From Planctomycetia bacterium (lineage in GTDB: Bacteria > Planctomycetota > UBA8108 > SXIK01), in assembly GCA_005772855.1 (NCBI GenBank), contig SXIK01000047.1, positions 1 through 55,787 on the forward strand: a stretch of DNA of 55,787 nt. Reading direction: 5' to 3'. A program made the position numbers and the translations under genes. Every line of letters begins with the position of its first letter. The stretch's first letter is position 1. Below the pieces are notes generated by a model. It ran no database searches. It had not been told where the DNA came from and saw only the letters and a list, made by a program, of their open reading frames with translations. Below, piece by piece: positions 8,890-19,300 of the stretch.

Positions 8890-11178
8890 CTAAAATCTGA
8901 GCGTCACACCCACCTTGGCGGTAAGATCCGACTGGATCCACGTGAGGTCACCGCCGTCCCTGTCGATATTTTGGTTAAGAACCAGGAAAGCCTTGGTCCC
9001 TGGGCGGAGCTCCCAGGTTATCCGGCTCTGGAAGCCGACCGCGTCGGAGATATTGTCATACTGGAGGAAGTTGCTCCAGCCAAGGTCGGGCGTCAAGCTC
9101 GCCTGGATTCGCACGGAGGCGAGGCGTGTGTCAAAGTCCCCTTGCGGTAGTTGGATCCTGTTCAGCGAGTACCCAAGCTGAAACACGAGATAACGAATCG
9201 GCTTCAAATTGATCTCCGCTGAGTAGCTCTGCTTCGTCCCGTCGTAGAACTCCCCCAAGCCGTAGTCGAGCTCCAGCGCGATCGTTCGCTTCGAGGCGGT
9301 TTCAAAACCAAACTGATACTCGGGCCACCAGTAATCGCCGGGGGGAATGATGACACCGGGTGAAATCTCGAAGGGCTCCACGGGCGAGTCGAATTTACCG
9401 AGTACTTTTGCGTAGACGGAGTCCCCGCTATGGAAGCTAACCAGTAGCGGATAAATGATGTGGGAGGCAGTCTCAAGCCTGTCCGAGAGGTCCGTGTAAT
9501 GGCTGTTCAAGTAGACGAAGTAGAGCTGGCGAACGGATTCGATCGCTCTTGGCCGAGGCCTGTACCTGAAGGAGCTCAAATAGGCCCGCACGCCCTTGCG
9601 GGGCAGAAAGCCAAGAGCGGGATTGAAGTCCTCTTCAACCTGGTAAAACTCGGCACCCACGCTGTAAAGATCGTCCCCCAAAGACAGGTTTGAGCCAAAG
9701 GACTTGTTGTCAGCATTCGCCATACCTTCGGTAAAGCTTCCCAACAAGAAGGCATTGCCTTGCAACACATCGCCACCCCAGAGCTTCGAGGTGCGGTAGC
9801 CAACATCGGTGCCAACGGTAAGATTCTCGCTCTCCGAGTTGGGATCGCCGTGCGTCGCGATGAGTCCAACAGAGGACTGCTCGAGGACGTTCTTCGAGAC
9901 TCGGCCGACGAAAGCATTCTTCATGTCGAGGCCATTGTTTTCCTCGAGCAGTGCGTCCACCACGCCGAGATTGAAACCGCCCACTCGACCCGTAAGCTTT
10001 CCGGCCGCCACGATGGGCACAATTTCGCCCGAGGAGCTCAGGCCAATGCGCCGGCTGAAGAAAGGTAGCACGGGTGATGAGTCGCTGAGCCCGCCGAAGC
10101 TGAAAATTCCCGAGTCCTCGAGAAAGAAGGCCCGCTTTTCCGGGAAGAAGAGGGGAAATCGCGACAGGTTGATCTGGCGAGCGTCCACTTCGGTCTCGGC
10201 GAAGTCGGTATTGTAGCTCAAGCTCGACGTCAGGTTCGGCGTGATGCGGTAGCGAAGGTCCGCGCCGAATTCTGACGTGAAGTCGCTGTCCTGCTGGTCA
10301 TTCTGATAACTGTAGCGCCCCAGCACGTACGGTATCATGTCCAGCCCCACGCCCTGTTGGAGCCCCTTCAACCCAGCAAGATTCCCCGCCTCGGAAACGT
10401 TGTAGGTAGCGATCTCGGGCCTCGATGACATCCATCGATCCTCTTGATTCAAGCGACTGATGCCTCTGAGTAGGTTAAAACCCCAGGTCTCGATGCCTGG
10501 ATCGAAGCTCACGGTCTTGAAGGGAATGGCCATCTCGGTTTTCCAACCTTCGGAATCGATTGTGGAAGCGGCTACCCAGATGCCGTCCCAACTGGTGTTC
10601 TCGTTGACATTGTCGCTGATCAGCGCATCGCCACGAGCTCCATTGGGGTTGACGATAAACTGGTAGCCGTTCCTGCGGTCGAGGAAGGTGTCGATCGCGA
10701 TAACGACATGGTCGTCCGACTCGATACTCCCATCGTGAACCATCTCCAGGGCCACGATCTCGCTTGGACTCGGATCATGGCAAGCAACCCCGACATAAAG
10801 GAACTCCGAGTCGTAAACGATTCGAAATTCGGTGCGGAAGCTTGGCTCGACTCCCTGGTAGGGAAGAATCTGGAAGAGCGGTCCGCCGTCTTCGGCCACT
10901 TTCCAACATTCATCGTTGAGCCGGCCATCCACCAGGGGACCGTTTTCGACACGCACCGCGGTAATGGTACGCAGTTGATCAGCCCACGGGCTCTTCCGCA
11001 GCTCCTGCGGGACCGGCTCCTTGCGCAAAACCTCCGACTTCTTGCGAGTTTCGCCGGGAACGCGCGGAAGTTCGAGTGGCTTGGGAACGTCACCGGCGGG
11101 AAGAATGGACGCACAGCACCAGGCCATGGCACCGAGCAGGAGTGGGATCGTTCTTTCGGGGGGCAGCACCGAGGCCAT
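8890..11178 (-). CDS. DUF5916-type outer-membrane protein with N-terminal CBM9-like domain
   Basis: About 762 residues. Starting at ATG 11178 (MASVLPP) gives a signal peptide with a hydrophobic core LLLGAMAWCCASIL. Residues 80-260 or so form a CBM9-like beta-sandwich (VDGRLNDECWKVAEDGG, VYDSEFLYVGVACHD, DDHVVIAIDTF, YQFIVNPNGARGDAL). The C-terminal 480 residues carry DUF5916 features (FPLFFPEKRAFFLEDSGIFSFG, FFSRRIGLS) and amphipathic strands, ending in the aromatic KVGVTLRF typical of outer-membrane barrels. The family probably binds or admits carbohydrate, but no enzymatic activity is established. The gene stands alone, convergent to nothing close by and divergent from 11623. The open frame reaches 11274, but the extra 32 residues lack signal character. 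Confidence 0.85.
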   Translation of the reverse strand: MASVLPPERTIPLLLGAMAWCCASILPAGDVPKPLELPRVPGETRKKSEVLRKEPVPQELRKSPWADQLRTITAVRVENGPLVDGRLNDECWKVAEDGGPLFQILPYQGVEPSFRTEFRIVYDSEFLYVGVACHDPSPSEIVALEMVHDGSIESDDHVVIAIDTFLDRRNGYQFIVNPNGARGDALISDNVNENTSWDGIWVAASTIDSEGWKTEMAIPFKTVSFDPGIETWGFNLLRGISRLNQEDRWMSSRPEIATYNVSEAGNLAGLKGLQQGVGLDMIPYVLGRYSYQNDQQDSDFTSEFGADLRYRITPNLTSSLSYNTDFAETEVDARQINLSRFPLFFPEKRAFFLEDSGIFSFGGLSDSSPVLPFFSRRIGLSSSGEIVPIVAAGKLTGRVGGFNLGVVDALLEENNGLDMKNAFVGRVSKNVLEQSSVGLIATHGDPNSESENLTVGTDVGYRTSKLWGGDVLQGNAFLLGSFTEGMANADNKSFGSNLSLGDDLYSVGAEFYQVEEDFNPALGFLPRKGVRAYLSSFRYRPRPRAIESVRQLYFVYLNSHYTDLSDRLETASHIIYPLLVSFHSGDSVYAKVLGKFDSPVEPFEISPGVIIPPGDYWWPEYQFGFETASKRTIALELDYGLGEFYDGTKQSYSAEINLKPIRYLVFQLGYSLNRIQLPQGDFDTRLASVRIQASLTPDLGWSNFLQYDNISDAVGFQSRITWELRPGTKAFLVLNQNIDRDGGDLTWIQSDLTAKVGVTLRF

Positions 11179-11622
11179 ATGAATACCTTCGAGACGGAAG
11201 AGAATAAAGACATTACACCCTGGAGTGGAAAGCCGTCTGGGCCATGATTGCGGCCCCCAGGAGCAAGGCAGCAAAGATCAACGGCGTTGCCTCGCACAGC
11301 TCGGCGCGCGCACGGGTAGGACAGGCTGCCGAAGTCTGGGCAACGAAGAATGTCCTCCCGCACCGCGATGGACAGAGACTCCACTGTCACGAGCGATTCT
11401 GTTCGGGATTCCAACAAAAAAAGCTCTGAAATAGAGCTTCGAGCTGCAACTTCTCTCATTTTGGAAGAGACCCTTGAATCGTCTTTGACTTCCTGTTAAA
11501 GGCCTATCCGATCGTTGCAGTGGTCCAACGATTTTCGGGAAAAAGAGGAACGGGTCTCCTGACCTGCGTGAATGCTGCCGTGATTGCGGCTTGCACCTCG
11601 CAGCCTTTTAAAAGAGGGAAGA
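11179..11622. other. Divergent intergenic region, no gene seen
   Basis: This is 444 bases between the DUF5916 barrel gene (minus) and the dockerin-like gene (plus). Only overlapping shadow frames of low protein character occur. A 10-base perfect palindrome CTTTTAAAAG at 11605-11614 sits immediately before the ribosome-binding site AGAGGGAAG of the gene at 11623. It may be a hairpin or operator or simply A/T-rich leader. No convincing promoter hexamers were picked out. Confidence 0.4.
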
Positions 11623-12300
11623 ATGAACCCAAGTATTTTTCGGATGGCATCGTGGAAATTTGCCGGCTCCGGGCTGGCGCTGATCGGCGTGAGTGCGATG
11701 CTCCTGGCGCCACTCGTATCAACCCGTATCAAGGCGGCAGACCTGAATCCGATTCTCGGCGTTGACTGGATTCCCGGCGACTGCGACCAGGACGGAAAGA
11801 CAGGACTTGCCGATGCAATTCGGTTGATTGGCTACCTTTTCCACGGGCAAATCAAATCGATTTGCGCTCCGCTTTGCGATTCAAACGGCGATTCGCGTAT
11901 TGACGCGGCAGATCCAGTGCGGCTCTTGAACTTCCTTTATACTAGCTCGTGGCTTCGACCGTATGCCCACGACCCCCGAGAAGTCTGCGACCGCCTTGAC
12001 AACGATTGCGATGGAATCGTTGATGAGAACTGTGTTCCGCTGCCAGATGCAACGGTCACCCTGAGCTGGGATGAAGTCACTCTCGACGTTCAAGGGAAAC
12101 CGGAGAAGATTCTGGGCTATCGCATTTACTTTGGCGAGACTCCCGGGCGTTACCCGCACGTCCTCTACGTTGGCAAGGTGATCACCCATCAAGTCAATGG
12201 CCTCTTCGCAGGCAAGACGTACCATTTCGCCGTATCCGCTCATGACGCGTCTGGCAACGAAAGCGCGCTTTCCAGCCCTGTTTCTTCCACGGCGAAATAG
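11623..12300 (+). CDS. Secreted dockerin-like / MopE-motif / Fn3 protein
   Basis: A 225-residue exported protein. After a signal-anchor-like N-terminus (WKFAGSGLALIGVSAMLLAPL) comes a two-repeat dockerin-like module at about residues 45-110: PGDCDQDGKTGLADAIRLI with a second DSNGDSRIDAADPVRLL. A CDRLDNDCDGIVDENC segment then matches the putative metal-binding motif associated with MopE-type copper-binding proteins (CDGxDNDCDG). The C-terminal 85 residues are a fibronectin type III domain (GYRIYFGETPGRY, YHFAVSAHDASGNES). ATG 11623 has the Shine-Dalgarno AGAGGG. Unlike the other module carriers in this window, its dockerin-like module is near the N-terminus. The function is unknown, probably cell-surface attachment or metal binding. 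Confidence 0.82.
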   Translation: MNPSIFRMASWKFAGSGLALIGVSAMLLAPLVSTRIKAADLNPILGVDWIPGDCDQDGKTGLADAIRLIGYLFHGQIKSICAPLCDSNGDSRIDAADPVRLLNFLYTSSWLRPYAHDPREVCDRLDNDCDGIVDENCVPLPDATVTLSWDEVTLDVQGKPEKILGYRIYFGETPGRYPHVLYVGKVITHQVNGLFAGKTYHFAVSAHDASGNESALSSPVSSTAK

Positions 12301-12350
12301 CGAGCCCCGGCTGTCGTTTCAGGAAGGGTGTTCAAGTTTCCTGCTGCGAT

Positions 12351-13079
12351 TCACTGGAACGCACAGGCAGCACCCGACGCGGCGACCTGTAGCGTGAGGT
12401 TGTCGAGCCCGTGTTGAGAACATGCCTCGACGAGTGTGCCCACGACCGCAATAGCCACTGCCGTCCCCAGGACTCCTTGCAGGGTGGGAAACGGCTCAGC
12501 AGCCTCGAACCACAGCACGATCGCGGAAGCCATGAAAGCAGCGATGAAGACCGCGGCGCTCCCCTCGAGCGAGCGCTCGCTCCGCACCCCCACTCCCAGG
12601 CTGGGCGCGCAGTAGTGGTGCCTTCCGAAACGAATTCCGATCGGCTCAGCAATGGCGTCTGCAAAGCCACTGACAGCAAAGCCAACAGTGCTGAATCGGC
12701 CAAAGAGCGCCGTTGAAAGGATCCCTCCCACCGCCGTCGAGACAAAGGGCAAGACTATGTAGAGCGAACGTCTCGGCGCATCCGACTCCCGAGCCAGGGC
12801 TTCGTAGAGTGCACACCCTTCACCGAGACCCAGAACAAGGAGCACGTAAAGCCCCACAATGCCTCCGAGAAGGTTGACCGCCTCGAAGCCAAGGCGGTGA
12901 GAGAGAAACGCGGCCGCGGAGAAAATCGTGAAGTGAAAGATCTTTCGGGTATCCCCCGTCCTGAGGCCGTGTCGAGCCTTGAGCCAGCCCGAGATCGCTC
13001 CAGCCGACAGCACCAGAGCCGCAAGGCCAGGGGCAAGCCAGAGGCAGGTCTCAAGACCCGGTAGCGTTGGGGACCACAC
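12351..13079 (-). CDS. Phytol/dolichol kinase-like CTP-dependent membrane enzyme
   Basis: A 242-residue polytopic membrane protein with about seven hydrophobic segments. Motifs fit the SEC59/VTE5 polyprenol kinase and CDP-DAG-synthase-like superfamily: RKIFHF after the first helix, GFADAIAEPIGIRFG (acidic residue plus G-x-FG), SERSLEGSAAVF (the KSxEG block, here RSLEG), and VEACSQHGLDNLTLQ (the xxExxxxxxxDN block). It probably phosphorylates a long-chain prenol at the inner membrane, feeding isoprenoid or quinone recycling; the substrate is inferred. It is divergent from the giant subtilase gene, and the Pho box in between could affect both. The N-terminal ATG at 13079 starts directly in a membrane segment, as is usual for the family. 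Confidence 0.78.
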   Translation of the reverse strand: MWSPTLPGLETCLWLAPGLAALVLSAGAISGWLKARHGLRTGDTRKIFHFTIFSAAAFLSHRLGFEAVNLLGGIVGLYVLLVLGLGEGCALYEALARESDAPRRSLYIVLPFVSTAVGGILSTALFGRFSTVGFAVSGFADAIAEPIGIRFGRHHYCAPSLGVGVRSERSLEGSAAVFIAAFMASAIVLWFEAAEPFPTLQGVLGTAVAIAVVGTLVEACSQHGLDNLTLQVAASGAACAFQ

Positions 13080-13263
13080 GGGTCACGAGTATACTCCGAC
13101 GCTGCAGGAAACGCGCTCCGAGGCGTCGCTTCTCAAGAGTTTTCACCTACGTGACAACGTTGGAACTCGTCGAGCTGAATTGCCGTTGTGGGAATTGGCT
13201 CGCTCACGCGAAGAATTATCCTCCATGGGTGTTGTCATTTTTCTTCTTTGAGCTAACGGCTAA

Positions 13264-13281
13264 CTGTCATCTAACTGTCAT
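13264..13281 (+). promoter_or_regulatory. Pho box (PhoB/PhoP operator)
   Basis: Two exact CTGTCAT heptamers separated by CTAA (11-base period) reproduce the classical Pho box layout, CTGTCAT-N4-CTGTCAT. A third CTAA follows at once. A CACAAT at 13296-13301 could be the -10 element, about 14 bases after the box, as in PhoB-activated promoters where the box replaces the -35. This would put transcription start near 13308, downstream of the TTG at 13307 and upstream of the GTG at 13385, supporting the latter as the subtilase start. The rest of the 13080-13384 gap shows no gene. Confidence 0.6.
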
Positions 13282-13384
13282 CTAACCATCCAGGCCACAA
13301 TGGCTTTTGCAGAGTTCGGTTCGAGCCCTAAAATCAGCGACTTGTTTTTTTCTCCCCACTTCACCAGAGAGAGTAACAGGTAGC

Positions 13385-16300
13385 GTGAGCCTCCATCTCC
13401 CGAGAGCAGCGGGCTTCTTGGCCCCCCTGACCATTTCCCTGGGCTTGTGCCTGGAAACATTGTGCGCACAGGCCGACGGTCCATCGGTGCGCCTGGACGG
13501 ATATGACTATCGTCCTGGCCGCGATTCGGAGTCGTCTGCCGCGCTCTCGGAGGGTCCAGGCCTCCTGTCCGAACGGCGACTACTCTGCCTCGTTGAGCTC
13601 GCCGACTCGACCAGCGAAGCGAGGCTGAATGCGTTACGTGCCGTGGGCCTCGAACCGCTCCAGTACCTGCCCGAGCGTGTCTTCCTCGTTTTCGGGCCCG
13701 CCTCGTCCCTCGCCCCCGCGAGGCAGCTCCCCTTCGTCCGCTGGGCCGGGGCCTTTCCGCCAAATCTAAAGCTCACTCCAAAGCTCCAGAGCGTCGTTCG
13801 GGACGCAGCTTCCGGCGAACCGCCCGGCGCTTCAAAGCTCGACGTGATCCTTCAGCTCTTTGATGTCGGGGACTCCAGGGAGCTGCTTCACTTTCTTCAG
13901 CAGGCCGGTGGCCAGAAGCTGTGGGTTTCTCGGCCGGCCCGCCGGGTGCACGTGCGAGCGCTGGTTGCAAGCAGCCTGCTCTCCGGCCTCGCCCGCTGGC
14001 CATCGCTCTTCCGCATCGAGGAGTTCCCCGACATCACGCTCAAGAGCGAACGGGCTCTTGTTTCGTCCACCGGCGCCTTCCCACCCGAGGACCTGTGCGT
14101 TCTGCCGGGTTACGACGCCTGGCTCGAGCGAAAGGGCATCCGCGGACAGGGCAAAGTCATCCACTTGATGGACGACGGAGTGGAGCGGGGGAATGCAAGC
14201 GGCCTTCCTGGGACGGCCCACCCAGACCTTCTCGGAGCCATCGCGGACGTCGACAACGCGACGAGCGACCCCGAGGCCGACAGCCGATCGGGCCACGGAT
14301 CACTCAACGCCAGCCTCCTTGTGGGGCGTGCGGCAACTGGAGTCCGCGACTTCGACGGCTTTCGATTCGGCATCGGCGTGACCCCTCTGGCCTCCGTCTT
14401 CGCGACCAAGATCTTCAACAACTTCGGACGTTTCGAGACTGGCCCACACACCTTCACGGACCTCATCGGCAAGGCCTCTCAGAGGGGCGCGCTCGTTAGC
14501 TCAAACAGCTGGGGAGCCAGCGTCTTCGGGGCGTATGATGCTCTCTCGGTCGAATTCGACGCTCTGACCCGAGACGCCAGCGCTGCGCCCGGACTTCAGC
14601 CCATGACCTTCGTTTTTGCGGCAGGCAATGAAGGAGACGACGTGCCTGGTGGCTTCGAGACCATCTCCAGCCCGGGCACGTCAAAAAACGTCATCTCCGT
14701 CGGCGCCTCTGAGAGCTGCGATTCGGAAGCCATCGATGGTTGCGGAGTGGGTCCAAAGGACTCGAATTCGATTCGCGATGTGCCGCAGTTTTCAAGCCGT
14801 GGCCCCAACGCCGATGGCCGCCTTGCGCCCGTCCTGGTTGCCCCCGGCACTCACATGATCGGCGTTGCGTCGAGCGCCGTGGACTACGACGGCGCTGGCA
14901 TTTGCGATCCCTTCTGGCCCCTGGGTCAAATCCTCCACGCTCGCGGCTCCGGGACCAGCCACGCCTGCCCGCTCGTGGCAGGCGCCGCGACGCTCTTTCA
15001 GGAGTGGTTTGCGGCCTACACGGGATCGCAGGCTAGCCCTGCTCTTGTCCGGGCCGCTCTGACTGCCGCAGCCCGTGATCTCGCCGGCGGCGAGGACGGG
15101 TACGGCGGCCAGCTGGATCCAGTTCCGAGCAGGATGCAGGGCTGGGGACGGCTATCGATGGATGCTCTCGTCCCCGACAAGAATACAACACCAGAGGCGC
15201 TACACTTCGACGAGGAGGTTGTCCTTTCGGACAACGAGGACACGTGGGACACGGTCGTCTTCCCCATCCACGCCGGCAAACCGGTGCGGATCGCGCTGGC
15301 CTGGAGTGACCCTCCCGCAGTCCCGGGCGCCAGCCCAACCCTCGTCAACGACCTCGACCTCGAGGTCGAGTCCGCGGGAAAGCTTTACCGTGGCAACAAC
15401 CTCCAGAGGGGCAGTTCGGTGCCCGATGGCGCGGCCGACCAACTCAACAATCTCGAGTGCGTGCTTCTCGAACGCCCTGGCCCGATGCTCAGGATCCGTG
15501 TCAAGGCTACCGCCATCAATGGCGACGGCGCGCCCGGGGGCGATTCTACCGACCAGGACTTCGCGCTTGTTGTTTACGGCGGAACACTCCAGAGCTCACG
15601 TGGCGTCGTGAGCTTTCGTCGCGGCACCTACGCCTGTGACTCCCTTGTCGGGCTCAGAGTGTCCGATCTCGATCTCAAGGGGAGACCGTCTGTACAGGTC
15701 GCAGTGTCGAGCAATACCGCGGCACAGGGAGTCGTGGCGTCGCTCACCGAGGTGAGCCCTGGCACGGGCGTTTTCGACGGAGCGATCCAGCTCGGGAAGG
15801 ATGTGAGCCACCTCTTCGCAGCCAACGGAAGCTTACTCACCGCCCGATACCTGGATGCCGACGACGGCAACGGGGCTGCCACGGAATCAACTAGCACGGC
15901 GACTGTGGACTGTCTGCCTCCTACCATCACAGGCGTGACCGTTGGTGAGCTGACGGAGTCGACCGCATCCGTCTCCTGGACAACAAGCGAGGACTCGATC
16001 GGAACCCTTCGCTACGGCACCGAGTGCGTCGCGCTTCACTCCGAGGTCTCCTCTCCACGGCGATCAAGATCACACTCCCTGACGCTGACCGGCCTGCCCC
16101 CAGGATCACGACAGTTCTTCACCTTGCAAGCAACCGACACCGTCGGCAACACGACGTCCGACGATCAGGCCGGCGCGTGTTACAAATTCTCCGCGTCCTC
16201 GAGCGTCTGCAGTTTCCAAGACGATATCGAGCCAGCTCCGATGCCCGGCTGGACTCACCAGGCCGCCCAGGGTCCGGATGATTGGGCCCACGTGCAGTTT

Positions 16301-19300
16301 GGCGGGTCACACAGCCCCCGACGCGCGTGGCACTCGCCGGGATTCGACGGCTTCAAGGACGCCTCGCTCGTCACGCCACCGCTCGAGATCGAGCCAGGCG
16401 ACAGCCTCATATTCTGGCACACGTTTCAGCTTGAAAACGGCTACGACGGCGCCGTGCTCGAAGTCTCCGCCAATGGCGGCGCCACCTGGAACGACCTTGG
16501 CCCCTTCATCACTCAAGGAGGCTACTCGGAGATCATCAGCGGCAACCCACTCGGTGAACGCATGGCCTGGACCGGGCAGCGCACAGGGGAGATGACGAAA
16601 GTCAGGGTCGACCTCTCAACCTGGGTAGGCGCAGCACGGCTGATTCGATTCCGGGTCGGATATGACGCCTCAAACTTTGAGGGTTTCGGCTGGTACGTCG
16701 ATGACGTGATGGTCTGCCGTTCACTCAACAAGCGGGCAACCCTGTCGCTGAACCGCAAGGTCTACCGCTGCGGTGACCCCGTGCATGTGCGCGTCTCCGA
16801 CCTCGATCTCGTCAACGCTTCATCGACCGAGGTGAGAGTCTCAAGCGCCTTCCACCCGGAACCCGTCACAGTCCAACTTCGCGAGAAGACGCCCGGTACC
16901 GGCGTGTTCACTAAAGACGTGATTCTGAGCGCTGGTGCGGGAGGCTTCCCCGGGGTCGATGGCGATGAGATCCTCGTGAGCTACCGTGACGCTGACGACG
17001 GTACCGGGACGGGGCCGGCGCTGATAGTTGAGAGGGCAACAGTCGACTGCAAGGCGCCAATCATCTCTCACGTCCGCTTCCTCGAGCTTCTGGACGACGA
17101 GGCGACCCTCGCGTGGGAGACTGACGAGCCTGCGATTGCGGAGGTGACCGCCGGTCCCACCTGCACGGATCTCCCGATCCGGGCGTTACTCTCCATGGGA
17201 GGCACATCGCATGCGCTCACGCTCGGCGGGCTCGACTCGGCAGTCCTCTACAGCTTCAAGATCAAGGTCAGCGACGAGGCAGGCAACGTGACCATCGACG
17301 ATGCCGGCGGCACCTGCCGCCAGTTCCGCCCTGCCTCCGTCTGCACCCGACGCTTTGACTTCGAGGATGGCGCCCCCGGCTGGGCGCACACAGCGGCCAT
17401 TGGCAAGGACGCCTGGCGGCTCGAAACGCCGCAGTTCGTACGCTCGGGACCCACTGCGTGGGTAATTCCAGGATTGGAGGAATTCGCCGATGTTGCCCTC
17501 AGCTCTCCCCCTTTCCTCGTGCTCCCCGGCTCATGGCTTGCTTTCTGGCACACCTACGATTTTGAGAGCACGTTTGACGGCGGCGTGATTGAGGCCTCCG
17601 AGGACGGAGGCTCCACGTGGAAGGATCTGGGCCCGCAAATTCGCCGCGGTGGTTATACGAGCGTCCTCGTCCCGCCGAATCCACTCGCGGGCCGCCGGGC
17701 GTGGTCAGGAGGCGTGATCGGCCCACTGGGTCGTGTCGTCGTTGACCTCGGCCCATGGGCCGGACGCTGGCTCCAGGTGCGATTTCGCGTCGTCAGTGAC
17801 GCCAGCGTGGCGGGTGCCGGCTGGATTGTCGACCATGTGGAAGTCTGCCAGGCAGTACGGGAAGATGCGCACCTCGGCATGGACCGCGAGTCTTACCGCT
17901 GCGAGGACAAAGTTCGACTCCAGGTGCTCGACACGAGCCTGATCGGGCAGGGCGCCGTGCAAGTCCTTATTGCGAGCACGAGCGAGCCCATCCCGGAGGT
18001 AATCCAGCTCGCAGAAAGAGCCCCTGGTAGCGGTGTTTTCGAGGGCGAGGTGAGCCTCGATTCCGTGGACAGGCCACGAACGCTTGTCGTCAAGAGTGCG
18101 GACGCCATCCGAGTCTCGTACGCGGACGAGAACGACGACTCCGGCAATCCTCGCGAGCTGGTGGTGGTTGCCAGTGTCGACTGCAAGCCGCCTCAACTGA
18201 GCGATATCACAGTGGCCGAGCGGACCTCGAGCAAGGTGGTGATCACCTGGAAAACGGACGAGGAGTCCATCGGGCAAATCTCCGTGGGATCGTCCTGCGA
18301 CGAGTTGAGCCGCGTCACCCGGGAACGGACACCCACGAAGGAGCATCGACTCGAGTCGCGGGGGCTTCCACCCGGTACGGCCCACTTCTTCCGCGTCGAG
18401 GCGATGGACAAGGCCCAAAACGTCGTCACGGAGAGCTTGCCGGAAGGCTGTCGCGCTTTCAGCACGCTCGTGAGGTATGCGGAGTTCGAGGAGACCGTCG
18501 AACCAGCGCCTCAAGGCGGTTGGGACACAGCCGCAAGGTGGCGTGTGCTCGAGAGCCCGTTGGCAACCACACCTTCCCACGTTTGGGGCATCGAGGGAGT
18601 GCGCCAGAAAGATGATGCATCGCTCACGACACCTCCTTTCTACCCGCACGCCAACGGCATGCTTGAGTTCTGGCACTCCTTTGGATTTGCAAGCGGCCTC
18701 ACAGGAGGTGTCGTGGAAGGTTCGAAGGACGGCGGGGAGACCTGGATCGACCTCGAGCCCGACATCCTCGAAGGTCCCTACTCCTCCTTCATTCTTGCGG
18801 GAAACCCGCTCGAAGGCCGCAGAGCCTGGACCGGCGGCCAAGTGGGGCCGATGTCCAGAGTGCGCGTCTCGCTACGCTCGCTTGTAGGCACCGAGGCCCT
18901 CGTGCGTCTGCGCTTTGCTTCGCAGGGAATCGGCGACGAAGGATCCTGGCTCGTGGATGATCTCCGAATCACCCAGGATGTCGCCGAGTCGGCATTTGTA
19001 GGTTTTGGCAGCTTGGCCTACAACTGCACGAGCAAGTCCACCGTGCAGCTTGCCGATTTGAATCTCACCGGGACGGGTGTTGCAATGGCGAGGGTCTCCT
19101 CGACGTCCCAGAGGGAACCGGTGCTCGTCCAACTCTCCGAAGCGACTCCGGGCTTTTTCCGTGGCCAGGTGCAACTTGGCCAGGAGCCCTCACCGGGTGT
19201 CGTGCGGGTGGAGGATGGCGATACGCTCAGGATCTTGTTCGAGGATCCGACTGGCAACAACGGACAGGCGGCTCCTGTAGAAGGCTTCGCTCGAATCGAC

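Noticed and set aside
13307-13384. TTG start for the subtilase
   Set aside because: The signal peptide begins at GTG 13385, and the predicted transcription start after the Pho box falls at about 13308.
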